From an uncultured Amaricoccus sp. (GTDB taxonomy: Bacteria > Pseudomonadota > Alphaproteobacteria > Rhodobacterales > Rhodobacteraceae), in contig NZ_CALLYO010000438.1 in the NCBI RefSeq assembly GCF_937858865.1, positions 1 to 6,406 on the forward strand: DNA of 6,406 bases, given 5' to 3'. A program made the translations under genes and the position numbers. Of this stretch, positions 1 to 6,406 are shown one piece after another. The notes under the pieces are model-generated. The model ran no database searches. It had not been told where the DNA came from and saw nothing but the letters and a program-made list of their open reading frames with translations. Numbering within the stretch: the stretch's first letter is position 1; every line of letters starts with the position of its first letter.

Positions 1-81
1 TGCTCGGGCTTCGGTCTATCGGGCATCGGCTCCTCGCTGGGCGCGGTGTGGGCGCGCGCGCCCAAACCGACATATCTTTGA
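1..81 (+). CDS. C-terminal fragment of an unidentified protein (5' end outside window)
   Basis: Reading frame 1 is open from the window edge to a TGA at 79-81 and encodes 26 residues beginning CSGFGLSGIGSSLGAVWARA. About 20 of the 26 codons end in G or C, and the A/T-ending codons cluster at the very end. This fits a real coding tail of a high-GC genome. The Gly/Ser-rich hydrophobic end followed by a short basic tail vaguely recalls the last strand of ketoacyl-synthase III-like enzymes, but the fragment is too short to assign. The gene converges on deoB, whose stop lies 66 bp away. A chance open frame remains possible. Confidence 0.5.
   Translation, partial: CSGFGLSGIGSSLGAVWARAPKPTYL
49..64. 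repeat. 16-bp perfect GC palindrome
   Basis: TGGGCGCGCGCGCCCA reads identically on both strands. It lies inside the 3' end of the plus-strand partial gene, 15 bp before its stop codon. As RNA it could fold only with a few central bases unpaired, and no T-tract follows on either strand. It is therefore not a convincing intrinsic terminator. It may simply reflect GC-rich alanine and arginine codons. Confidence 0.4.
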
Positions 82-147
82 TGTTGCTTGGCTATTTCCG
101 GTCCGTTAACCGCCTGTTCACAGGTCTTGACGCGGGCGCGCGGGGGG
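82..147. other. convergent intergenic gap between the left-edge gene and deoB
   Basis: These 66 bp separate the TGA of the plus-strand partial gene from the TGA of deoB. The first two thirds are visibly less GC-rich than the flanking genes. The only symmetry seen is a short CCTGT/ACAGG inverted repeat at 113-124, whose 2-nt loop is too tight for a hairpin. No stem followed by a T-run was found for either direction, so the terminator of the deo operon is not identified. Confidence 0.5.
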
Positions 148-1353
148 TCACAGGAAGCTCCGGCCGTGGGGACCCGCGGGCAGGCCGAGGTGGGCGGCGA
201 TGGTTTCGGCGACATCGGCGAAGGCGATGAGGCCGGCGGCGCGCGGCGGATGGCCGGGCGAGACGGCGAGGACCGGGACGCGCTCGCGGGTGTGGTCGGT
301 GCCCTTGAAGGTCGGGTCGTTGCCGTGGTCGGCGGTGAGGACGAGCAGGTCGCCCCGGCGCAGGCGGGCGAGGATCTCCGGGATGCGGGCGTCGAAGGCC
401 TCGAGCGCGCGGGCGTAGCCCGAGACGTCGCGGGTGTGGCCCCAGAGCGTGTCGAAGTCGACGTAGTTGGCGAAGACGAGGTCGCCCTCCCCTGCCGCGT
501 CCATGGCGGCGAGCGTGGCGTCGACCAGCGCCATGTCGTCCTTGCCCTTGGCGAGCGTCGTGATGCCGCGGTGGGCGAAGATGTCGCCGATCTTGCCGAC
601 GGCGTGGGTTCGCCCGCCGGCCGCCTGCACGCGGTCGAGGATGGTGGGTTCGGGCGGCGGGATGGCGAGATCCCTGCGGTTCGGGGTGCGGACGAAGGCG
701 GCGGCGCTCTCGCCGACGAAGGGGCGGGCGATGACGCGGCCGACGCGCAGCGGATGCACGATCCCGGCGGCGATGCGGCAGACCTCGTAGAGCCGCTCGA
801 GGCCGAAATGGACCTCGTGGGCGGCGATCTGCAGCACGCTGTCGGCGGAGGTGTAGAGGATCGGCTTGCCGGTGCGGATATGCTCCTCGCCGAAGGCGTG
901 CAGCACCGGCATGCCCGAGGAGTGGGCGTTGCAGAGCGTGCCGGGGAGGTCCGCCTGCGCGACGAGCGGCTCGGTCACCGAGGCGGGGATGGCCGGGTCG
1001 GTGCGCGGGAAATAGTGCCACTCCCAGGGGACGGGGACGCCGGCGAGCTCCCAGTGGCCGGAGGGCGTGTCCTTGCCGCGCGAGACCTCGGTGGCGGCGG
1101 CCCAGGTGGCGACGGGAGGCTCGAGGAAGCCGGGGAGGTCGATGCCACTCGCGGCGCGGATTGCGGCGCCGAGGCCGAGGGCGGCGAGGTTCGGAACATC
1201 GAGCGGGCCGGAGCGGCCCTCCTCGGCGCGGCCGGCGGCGCAGGCCTGGGCGATGTGGCCGAGGGTATTGGCGCCGGCGTCGCCGAAGGCGGCGGCGTCG
1301 GGCGCCCCGCCGCAGCCGACCGAGTCCATGACGAGGAGGAAGGCGCGCGGCAT
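148..1353 (-). CDS. deoB: phosphopentomutase DeoB
   Basis: Phosphopentomutase (401 aa, cytoplasmic) interconverts (deoxy)ribose-1-phosphate and (deoxy)ribose-5-phosphate, linking the DeoA product to DeoC. It belongs to the alkaline phosphatase superfamily with two Mn ions. The expected metal and phosphate-carrying residues are all visible: Asp10 in MDSVGCG, Thr96 in [10 protein letters not shown] (the residue phosphorylated in the Bacillus enzyme), Asp301 and His306 in VDFDTLWGH, Asp342-His343 in TADHGN, and His354 in GTDHTRE. Their spacing matches the Bacillus cereus enzyme. The region between about residues 105 and 220 is the cap domain. The frame stays open far upstream, but the ATG at 1353 gives the correct N-terminus and overlaps the deoA stop as TGATG. 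No good Shine-Dalgarno sequence precedes it, so translation probably depends on ribosomes finishing deoA. It is the last gene of the operon. Confidence 0.97.
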   Translation of the reverse strand: MPRAFLLVMDSVGCGGAPDAAAFGDAGANTLGHIAQACAAGRAEEGRSGPLDVPNLAALGLGAAIRAASGIDLPGFLEPPVATWAAATEVSRGKDTPSGHWELAGVPVPWEWHYFPRTDPAIPASVTEPLVAQADLPGTLCNAHSSGMPVLHAFGEEHIRTGKPILYTSADSVLQIAAHEVHFGLERLYEVCRIAAGIVHPLRVGRVIARPFVGESAAAFVRTPNRRDLAIPPPEPTILDRVQAAGGRTHAVGKIGDIFAHRGITTLAKGKDDMALVDATLAAMDAAGEGDLVFANYVDFDTLWGHTRDVSGYARALEAFDARIPEILARLRRGDLLVLTADHGNDPTFKGTDHTRERVPVLAVSPGHPPRAAGLIAFADVAETIAAHLGLPAGPHGRSFL

Positions 1354-2660
1354 CAGGCGATGCGCCCGAGGATGAGGGGCGCCTCGGCGGGCGCGGTCGG
1401 CCCGATGCGGTAGGCTTGGCGGATGCGCGCCTCGGCGGCGGCGAGGCCGTGGGCGTCGGCGGCGTGGATGCGGGCGAGCGGCGTGTCGGGCTCGACCGAG
1501 GCGCCGAGGGGGAGGAGGAGCTCGAGGCCGACGGAGTGGTCGATCGGGTCGCTGGCGCGGCGGCGGCCGCCCCCGATCTCGACCACGGCGAGGCCGAGGG
1601 CGCGGGTGTCGATGGCGGCGACGAAGCCCTCGGCGTTCGCCGGGATCTCGGCGACGGTCGGGGCGACGCGGAGGTGGCGCTCGAAGTCGGCGAGGAAGTC
1701 CGCCGGGCCGCCGAGGGCGGCGACCATGCGGTCGAAACGCTCGGCGGCGGCGCCGGTCGAGAAGGCGTTGCGGATCCGCTGCGCGCCGGAGGCCGTGTCG
1801 GGGGCGAGGCCGGTGGCGGCGAGGAGCTCGGCGCCGAGGGCGACGGCGACGTCGTAGAGGCGGGCGTCGATCTCGTCGCCGCGCAGGAAGCGGGCGGCGT
1901 TCGCCACCTCGAGCGCGTTGCCGGCGGCGGAGGCCAAGGGCTCGTTCATGTCGGTGATGAGGGCGCGGGTCGGGCAGCCGGCGCCGGTCGCCACCTCGAC
2001 CAGGGCCTCGGCCAGGGCGCGGGCCTCGTGCGGGGTGGCCATGAAGGCGCCGGAGCCGGTCTTCACGTCGAGGACCAGGGCGTCGAGGCCGGCGGCGAGC
2101 TTCTTCGACAGGATCGAGGCGGTGATGAGGTCGATCGATTCGACCGTGCCGGTGACGTCGCGGATGGCGTAGAGGCGGCGGTCGGCGGGGGCGATGTCCG
2201 CGGTCTGGCCGATGACGGCGCAGCCGACCTCGGCCACGACGCGGCGGAAGGTGTCGGCGTCGGGCTGGGTCCGATAGCCGGGGATGGCGTCGAACTTGTC
2301 GAGCGTGCCGCCGGTGTGGCCGAGGCCGCGGCCGGAGATCATCGGGACGAAGGCGCCGCAGGCGGCGAGCGCAGGCGCAAGGACGAGGCTGACGTTGTCG
2401 CCGACGCCGCCGGTCGAATGCTTGTCGACGACCGGGCCGGGGAGGTCCCAGGCCAGCACCGTGCCGCTGTCGCGCATGGCAAGGGTGAGGGCGACGCGCT
2501 CGTCGGTCGACATGCCGCGGAGGAAGGTGGCCATGGCGAAGGCGGCGACCTGGCCCTCGGTGATGGCGCCGGAGGCGAGGCCCTCGACCATGAAGCGGAT
2601 CTCGGCCGGCGTGAGGGTGCCGCCGTCGCGCTTCCGGATGATGATCTCCTGCGGGAGCAT
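1353..2660 (-). CDS. deoA: thymidine phosphorylase DeoA
   Basis: DeoA (435 aa; the E. coli enzyme has 440) performs phosphorolysis of thymidine and deoxyuridine to the free base and 2-deoxyribose-1-phosphate. It belongs to nucleoside phosphorylase family II. The N-terminal helical domain begins [16 protein letters not shown]. The phosphate-binding loop is KHSTGGVGD (80-88), and the family signature [16 protein letters not shown] lies at 109-124. Substrate-binding residues known from E. coli (His85, Arg171, Ser186, Lys190) align at a constant offset of four with His81, Arg167, Ser182 and Lys186 here. The C-terminal part contains the alpha/beta domain ending in a hammerhead-like region. Start ATG at 2660 overlaps the deoC stop as TGATG and is preceded by AGGGG with a 6-nt spacer, a good ribosome binding site inside the end of deoC. 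An AMP/pyrimidine-nucleoside phosphorylase is less likely given the E. coli-type length and motifs. Confidence 0.97.
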   Translation of the reverse strand: MLPQEIIIRKRDGGTLTPAEIRFMVEGLASGAITEGQVAAFAMATFLRGMSTDERVALTLAMRDSGTVLAWDLPGPVVDKHSTGGVGDNVSLVLAPALAACGAFVPMISGRGLGHTGGTLDKFDAIPGYRTQPDADTFRRVVAEVGCAVIGQTADIAPADRRLYAIRDVTGTVESIDLITASILSKKLAAGLDALVLDVKTGSGAFMATPHEARALAEALVEVATGAGCPTRALITDMNEPLASAAGNALEVANAARFLRGDEIDARLYDVAVALGAELLAATGLAPDTASGAQRIRNAFSTGAAAERFDRMVAALGGPADFLADFERHLRVAPTVAEIPANAEGFVAAIDTRALGLAVVEIGGGRRRASDPIDHSVGLELLLPLGASVEPDTPLARIHAADAHGLAAAEARIRQAYRIGPTAPAEAPLILGRIA

Positions 2661-3409
2661 CAGTAGCCCCTGGCGGCGGGGGCATGCGCCCCGTCGAGGG
2701 TGGCGAGGAGGGCGGCGAGGACGCCGGAGGCGCCGATGCGGAAGTGCCGCGGCGTGGCCCAGCCCTCGCCCATCATCCGGTCGCAGAGGGCGAGGTAGGT
2801 GGCGGCGTCGGCGGTGGTGCGGACGCCGCCGGCGGCCTTCAGGCCGGCGTCGCGGCCGGAGTCGAGGATGGCCTGGAGGAGGATCTCGGCCGCCTCGGGG
2901 GTGGCGTTGACCGGGACCTTGCCGGTCGAGGTCTTGAGGAAGTCGGCGCCGCCGGCGAGCGCCTGGTCGGCGGCGCGACGGACGAGGGCCGGGTCGCGGA
3001 GCTCGCCGGTCTCGAGGATGGCCTTGAGGGTGGCCGGGCCGCAGATCGCCTTGATCTCGGCGACGGTGTCGGTCGCCGGGTGGCCGGCGGCGAGGCGGCG
3101 CCAGGGGATGACGAGGTCGATCTCGTCGGCGCCAGCGTCCAGCGCCCGGCGGGTGTCGGCGCGGACCTGCTCCAGCGGCTCCTCGCCGCTGGGGAAGTTC
3201 ACCACGGTGGCGATGCGGATGCCGGTGCCCTCGAGCGCGCGCCGCGCCTGGGCGACGAAGCGCGGCCAGAGGCAGACGGCGGCGACCGGGCCGTGCAGGG
3301 TGGCGGCGCGGCGGCAGAGGTCGGTGGTCGCCGCGGCATCGCAGGCGTCGTCGAGGTTGGTGAGGTCGAGCGCGGCGAGCGCGCGGCGGGCGGCGGTGAC
3401 GGCGTCCAT
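2660..3409 (-). CDS. deoC: deoxyribose-phosphate aldolase DeoC
   Basis: DeoC (249 aa; the E. coli enzyme has 259) is a class I aldolase with a TIM-barrel fold that cleaves 2-deoxyribose-5-phosphate to glyceraldehyde-3-phosphate and acetaldehyde, the exit step of the pathway. Visible catalytic residues are Asp98 in DEIDLVIP (E. coli Asp102), the Schiff-base Lys159 in [10 protein letters not shown] (E. coli Lys167), and Lys191 in [10 protein letters not shown] (E. coli Lys201). The phosphate-binding glycines of AAGGVRT are intact. The frame is open well upstream through cdd. The ATG at 3409 is chosen because it yields the normal N-terminus ([10 protein letters not shown]) and overlaps the cdd stop as TGATG. 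Upstream there is only a G-run inside the cdd 3' end as a possible ribosome binding site. The gene lies between cdd and deoA, so its product acts last although it is translated second. Confidence 0.96.
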   Translation of the reverse strand: MDAVTAARRALAALDLTNLDDACDAAATTDLCRRAATLHGPVAAVCLWPRFVAQARRALEGTGIRIATVVNFPSGEEPLEQVRADTRRALDAGADEIDLVIPWRRLAAGHPATDTVAEIKAICGPATLKAILETGELRDPALVRRAADQALAGGADFLKTSTGKVPVNATPEAAEILLQAILDSGRDAGLKAAGGVRTTADAATYLALCDRMMGEGWATPRHFRIGASGVLAALLATLDGAHAPAARGY

Positions 3410-3804
3410 CAGCGGGGCCCCCCGAGGTGCGCCGGGGCGAAGGCGCCGGGCAGCAGCGCGCCGACGGTGGTGCGCGCCCGCTCGCCCTCGGGGCCGGCGA
3501 GGACGACCGGGGTGTCGGGGGGCGCGAACTCGGCGAGCTTCTGGCGGCAGCCGCCGCAGGGGGAGATGACCTCGGGGCCGGCGGCGAGGACGAGGACCTC
3601 GGCGATGCGGGTGCGCCCGGCGGCGACCATGGCGGCGATGGCGCCGGCCTCGGCGCAGGTGCCCTGCGGATAGGCGACGTTCTCGACGTTGCAGCCGGCG
3701 AAGACGCTGCCGTCGGGGCAGCGGACGGCGGCGCCGACCTTGAAGCCCGAATAGGGCGCGTAGGCGTTGGCCCAGGCGGCTCGGGCGGCGTCGAAGAGAT
3801 CCAT
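3409..3804 (-). CDS. cdd: cytidine deaminase Cdd (short homotetrameric type)
   Basis: Cytidine deaminase (131 aa) hydrolyses cytidine and deoxycytidine to uridine and deoxyuridine with release of ammonia. The length matches the short, tetrameric class such as the Bacillus enzyme rather than the 294-aa E. coli type. The N-terminal YAPYSGFKVGAA (15-26) and the substrate motif NVENVAYPQGTCAEA (39-53) are present. Zinc ligands are Cys50, Cys83 and Cys86 (PCGGC), with Glu52 as proton shuttle. The position after the catalytic Glu is Ala53, where Bacillus subtilis has an Arg that offsets the charge of the zinc thiolates. The C-terminus is Pro/Ala-rich. The ATG at 3804 is preceded by GGGGGGAGGG with a 6-nt gap, a strong ribosome binding site partly inside an inverted repeat. 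It is the first gene of the cdd-deoC-deoA-deoB operon and feeds deoxycytidine into DeoA. Confidence 0.96.
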   Translation of the reverse strand: MDLFDAARAAWANAYAPYSGFKVGAAVRCPDGSVFAGCNVENVAYPQGTCAEAGAIAAMVAAGRTRIAEVLVLAAGPEVISPCGGCRQKLAEFAPPDTPVVLAGPEGERARTTVGALLPGAFAPAHLGGPR

Positions 3805-3810
3805 TCGGAG

Positions 3811-3820
3811 CCCTCCCCCC
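3811..3820 (-). promoter_or_regulatory. ribosome binding site of cdd
   Basis: On the minus strand the bases GGGGGGAGGG precede the cdd ATG by 6 nt and contain GGAGG. The first six G residues also form the 3' arm of the adjacent inverted repeat. If the transcript starts upstream of the repeat, the site could be partly masked; if it starts within it, the site is free. Confidence 0.7.
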
Positions 3821-3835
3821 GTGTCGGACGGGGGG
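3815..3835. repeat. perfect 8-bp inverted repeat between the -10 box and the cdd ribosome binding site
   Basis: Arms CCCCCCGT (3815-3822) and ACGGGGGG (3828-3835) are perfect reverse complements around a 5-nt centre, GTCGG. On the minus strand the repeat begins directly after the putative -10 hexamer and ends in the Shine-Dalgarno sequence. It could be a repressor operator at the transcription start, an RNA hairpin limiting cdd translation, or the terminator stem of the upstream regulator gene. No U-run follows it, which speaks against the terminator reading. Confidence 0.6.
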
Positions 3836-3865
3836 ACTATGGACGCGAGCCGGAACGGTTGGCAA
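3836..3865 (-). promoter_or_regulatory. putative sigma-70 promoter of the cdd-deoCAB operon
   Basis: Minus strand: TTGCCA at 3865-3860 (5 of 6 to TTGACA) and CATAGT at 3841-3836 (4 of 6 to TATAAT), 18 bp apart. This pocket is noticeably less GC-rich than its surroundings. Transcription would begin near 3829, giving a leader of about 25 nt before the cdd ATG. Its position in the only sizeable gap upstream of the operon supports the call. It is a pattern match by eye. Confidence 0.5.
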
Positions 3866-3873
3866 GGGCGCGC

Positions 3874-3888
3874 GCCGCCCCTGGCGGC
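3874..3888 (-). terminator. weak candidate terminator stem after the LuxO-like gene
   Basis: GCCGCC and GGCGGC (6 bp, 3-nt loop) form a hairpin starting one base after the regulator's stop codon. There is no T-run behind it, and overlapping GC-rich alternatives compete with it (GGCGCGCGCC at 3867-3876). Read-through into cdd cannot be excluded. Confidence 0.25.
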
Positions 3889-3889
3889 C

Positions 3890-5323
<1,434 letters not shown>

Positions 5324-5337
5324 CCCCTCCCCTCCCC
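5324..5337 (-). promoter_or_regulatory. polypurine spacer GGGGAGGGGAGGGG with reiterated ribosome binding site
   Basis: The entire gap between the kinase stop and the regulator start is GGGGAGGGGAGGGG on the minus strand. It holds two overlapping GGAGG-like anti-Shine-Dalgarno matches, one of them at a functional distance from the ATG, and three G4 tracts that might allow a small G-quadruplex in the mRNA. Confidence 0.65.
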
Positions 5338-6406
5338 TCAATCGCCGGCGCGGCGGTCGCGCGCGAAGCCGACCGCGACGTCGATCTCGCCGATGCAGCG
5401 GCGGGTGGTCCCGGCGATGCGCGCCGCGTCCTCGCCGTGGGCGAGATCGTTCAGCTGGCGCGCGCAGGCCGCGAGCCGCACCGCGCCGATCGCCCCGGCG
5501 ACCGAGATGAGGATGTGCGAGGCCGTGCGGATGCGGTCGCGGTCCGGCCCGTCGAGCGCCGCGGCGAGGTCGCGCTGCGCGGAGAGCAGGTCGGCAATCA
5601 CCTTGTCGAGCAGCTCGCCCATCGTCTCCGCCCCGATCGCGGCGACGAGCGCGTCGTAGACGGCATGGTCGACGAGCGGCGCCCGGGTCGCCTCGGCCGC
5701 CGCGGCGCCGCCTGCGTCTTCCTCCAGCGCGCGCCGCCGCGTCACATGCACGGCGAGGCTTCGCCCGAAGGCCTCGACGCTGGTGACCGGCTTGGCGATC
5801 AGCCCGTTCGAGCCGGCCGCGGCGATCCGCTCGCGATGCTCGCGCATGGCGTAGGCGGTCAGCGCCACGATCGGCACCTGCGCGCGCTCGTCGGTCCGGG
5901 CGCGGATGGCGCGGATCACGTCGAGCCCGGAGAGCCGCGGCATCTCGATGTCGACGAGCACGAGATCGACCTCCTCGGCCTCGAACCGCTCCAGCGCCTC
6001 GACGCCGTCCGAGCAGACCGTGACCTCGGCGTTGAGCGCCCGCAGCATCTGCGAGGCGACCATCTGGTTGGTCGGATTGTCCTCGGCGAGCAGCACGCGC
6101 ACCCCGGAGAGGTCGCAGGCCCGCAGCGGCACGGCGGCGGAGGCCGCGGCGATCTCCGGCGGGAAGCACAGCACCGCCTCGAGGCCGCCGCCCGTGCGGT
6201 TGCCGAGCGAGAGGCGCGCGCCGGCCCGGTCGGCCAGCGTGCGCACGATCTCGAGCCCGAGCCCCTCGCCGGCGCGCTCGGGGCGCAGCGCCCCTTCCCG
6301 GCCGATGCCGGGGCCTTCGTCGGCCACGCGGAAGACGACGCTGCCGTCCGCTTCGCGGCCGAGCGTCAGGCGGATGGCGCCCGCGTCGCTGAACTTGAGC
6401 GCGTTG
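5338..6406 (-). CDS. hybrid sensor histidine kinase, C-terminal part: HATPase-REC-HPt (5' end outside window)
   Basis: The last 355 residues of a larger kinase; the frame is open through the window edge at 6406 (codons start at 6405), so its sensor and HisKA parts are not seen. Visible in order: the ATPase N-box NALKFS (1-6), G1 box ADEGPGIG (28-35) and G2 box GEGLGLEIV (46-54), with a short lid between them. A receiver domain (about 100-225) follows with Glu108-Asp109 (AEDNPTNQ), phospho-acceptor Asp152 (LVLVDIEMPRLSG), Thr183 and Lys205 (IAKPV). An Ala-rich linker leads to an HPt domain (about 245-345) with the presumed phospho-histidine His297 in ASHILISVAGAIGA. The architecture implies an internal relay from kinase His to REC Asp to HPt His, then to the LuxO-like regulator encoded 14 nt downstream. 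This resembles LuxQ plus LuxU in one chain. The input signal cannot be inferred here. Confidence 0.92.
   Translation of the reverse strand, partial: NALKFSDAGAIRLTLGREADGSVVFRVADEGPGIGREGALRPERAGEGLGLEIVRTLADRAGARLSLGNRTGGGLEAVLCFPPEIAAASAAVPLRACDLSGVRVLLAEDNPTNQMVASQMLRALNAEVTVCSDGVEALERFEAEEVDLVLVDIEMPRLSGLDVIRAIRARTDERAQVPIVALTAYAMREHRERIAAAGSNGLIAKPVTSVEAFGRSLAVHVTRRRALEEDAGGAAAAEATRAPLVDHAVYDALVAAIGAETMGELLDKVIADLLSAQRDLAAALDGPDRDRIRTASHILISVAGAIGAVRLAACARQLNDLAHGEDAARIAGTTRRCIGEIDVAVGFARDRRAGD

Noticed and set aside
1..147. upp (uracil phosphoribosyltransferase) following deoB, as in some related operons
   Set aside because: No coding frame with a suitable start and family motif is seen on the minus strand after the deoB stop. 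The stretch is better read as the end of a plus-strand gene plus a short gap.
88..1413. Long plus-strand open frame (441 codons) opposite deoB
   Set aside because: It lies antisense to a deoB with intact catalytic residues, its product is low-complexity Gly/Ala/Asp/Val/Arg-rich with no recognisable motif, and such open antisense frames are expected in very GC-rich DNA.
1416..2666. Long plus-strand open frame (416 codons) opposite deoA
   Set aside because: Same pattern of Gly/Ala/Glu/Asp-rich mirror translation of a confidently identified minus-strand gene; no domain visible.
148..2685. A single 845-residue minus-strand protein ending in phosphopentomutase
   Set aside because: Only the last 401 residues are a real protein. 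The first 444 are an out-of-frame reading of deoA, rich in Arg and Pro, and deoA itself is intact in another frame. It is not a fusion.
3815..3835. Intrinsic terminator of the LuxO-like gene
   Set aside because: The stem is strong, but the bases following it on the minus strand are AGGGCTCCGA and then the cdd ATG, with no T-run. Kept as an operator or leader hairpin instead.
3861..3880. Possible sigma-54 promoter in front of cdd that the neighbouring activator could use
   Set aside because: The minus strand has a TTGC element with a GG upstream, but the spacing is GG-N11-GC instead of the required GG-N10-GC, and the sequence is otherwise a GC run. It is more simply explained as part of the -35 box TTGCCA.

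Overview
The window is very GC-rich DNA in which almost all genes read leftward on the minus strand. Composition, gene families and gene arrangement suggest a high-GC alphaproteobacterium, probably of the Rhodobacterales; this is inferred from protein style, not from a marker gene. Describing it from right to left gives the order of transcription.

6406-5338: the C-terminal part of a hybrid sensor histidine kinase, cut by the window edge, with the end of the ATPase domain, a receiver domain and an HPt domain. After 14 purine-only bases follows 5323-3890, a complete sigma-54-dependent response regulator of the LuxO/NtrC type (receiver, AAA+ with intact GAFTGA, Fis-type HTH). The two look like one operon and one His-Asp-His-Asp phosphorelay. 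The HPt that Vibrio carries as the separate protein LuxU is here fused to the kinase.

3889-3805: an 85-bp intergenic region with a plausible sigma-70 promoter for the next operon. A perfect 8-bp inverted repeat (5-nt loop) abuts the -10 box and runs into the ribosome binding site of cdd.

3804-148: a compact deoxynucleoside salvage operon, cdd-deoC-deoA-deoB. Each of the three junctions is TGATG (stop and start sharing one A), so the four genes are probably translationally coupled. Together they form a pathway: Cdd turns (deoxy)cytidine into (deoxy)uridine, DeoA splits deoxyuridine or thymidine into base and deoxyribose-1-phosphate, DeoB isomerises this to deoxyribose-5-phosphate, and DeoC cleaves that to glyceraldehyde-3-phosphate and acetaldehyde. 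Catalytic residues are intact in DeoC, DeoA and DeoB. Cdd has all its zinc ligands and its catalytic Glu, but carries Ala where the Bacillus enzyme has an Arg beside the zinc site.

147-82 is a short convergent intergenic gap with no obvious terminator. At 1-81 the last 26 codons of an unidentified plus-strand gene enter from the left edge, converging on deoB. No RNA genes, insertion sequences, CRISPR arrays or phage genes were seen. The gene content is mostly conventional; the points of most interest are the control architecture in front of cdd, the repeated TGATG coupling, and the LuxO-like relay lying next to a nucleoside-catabolism operon.
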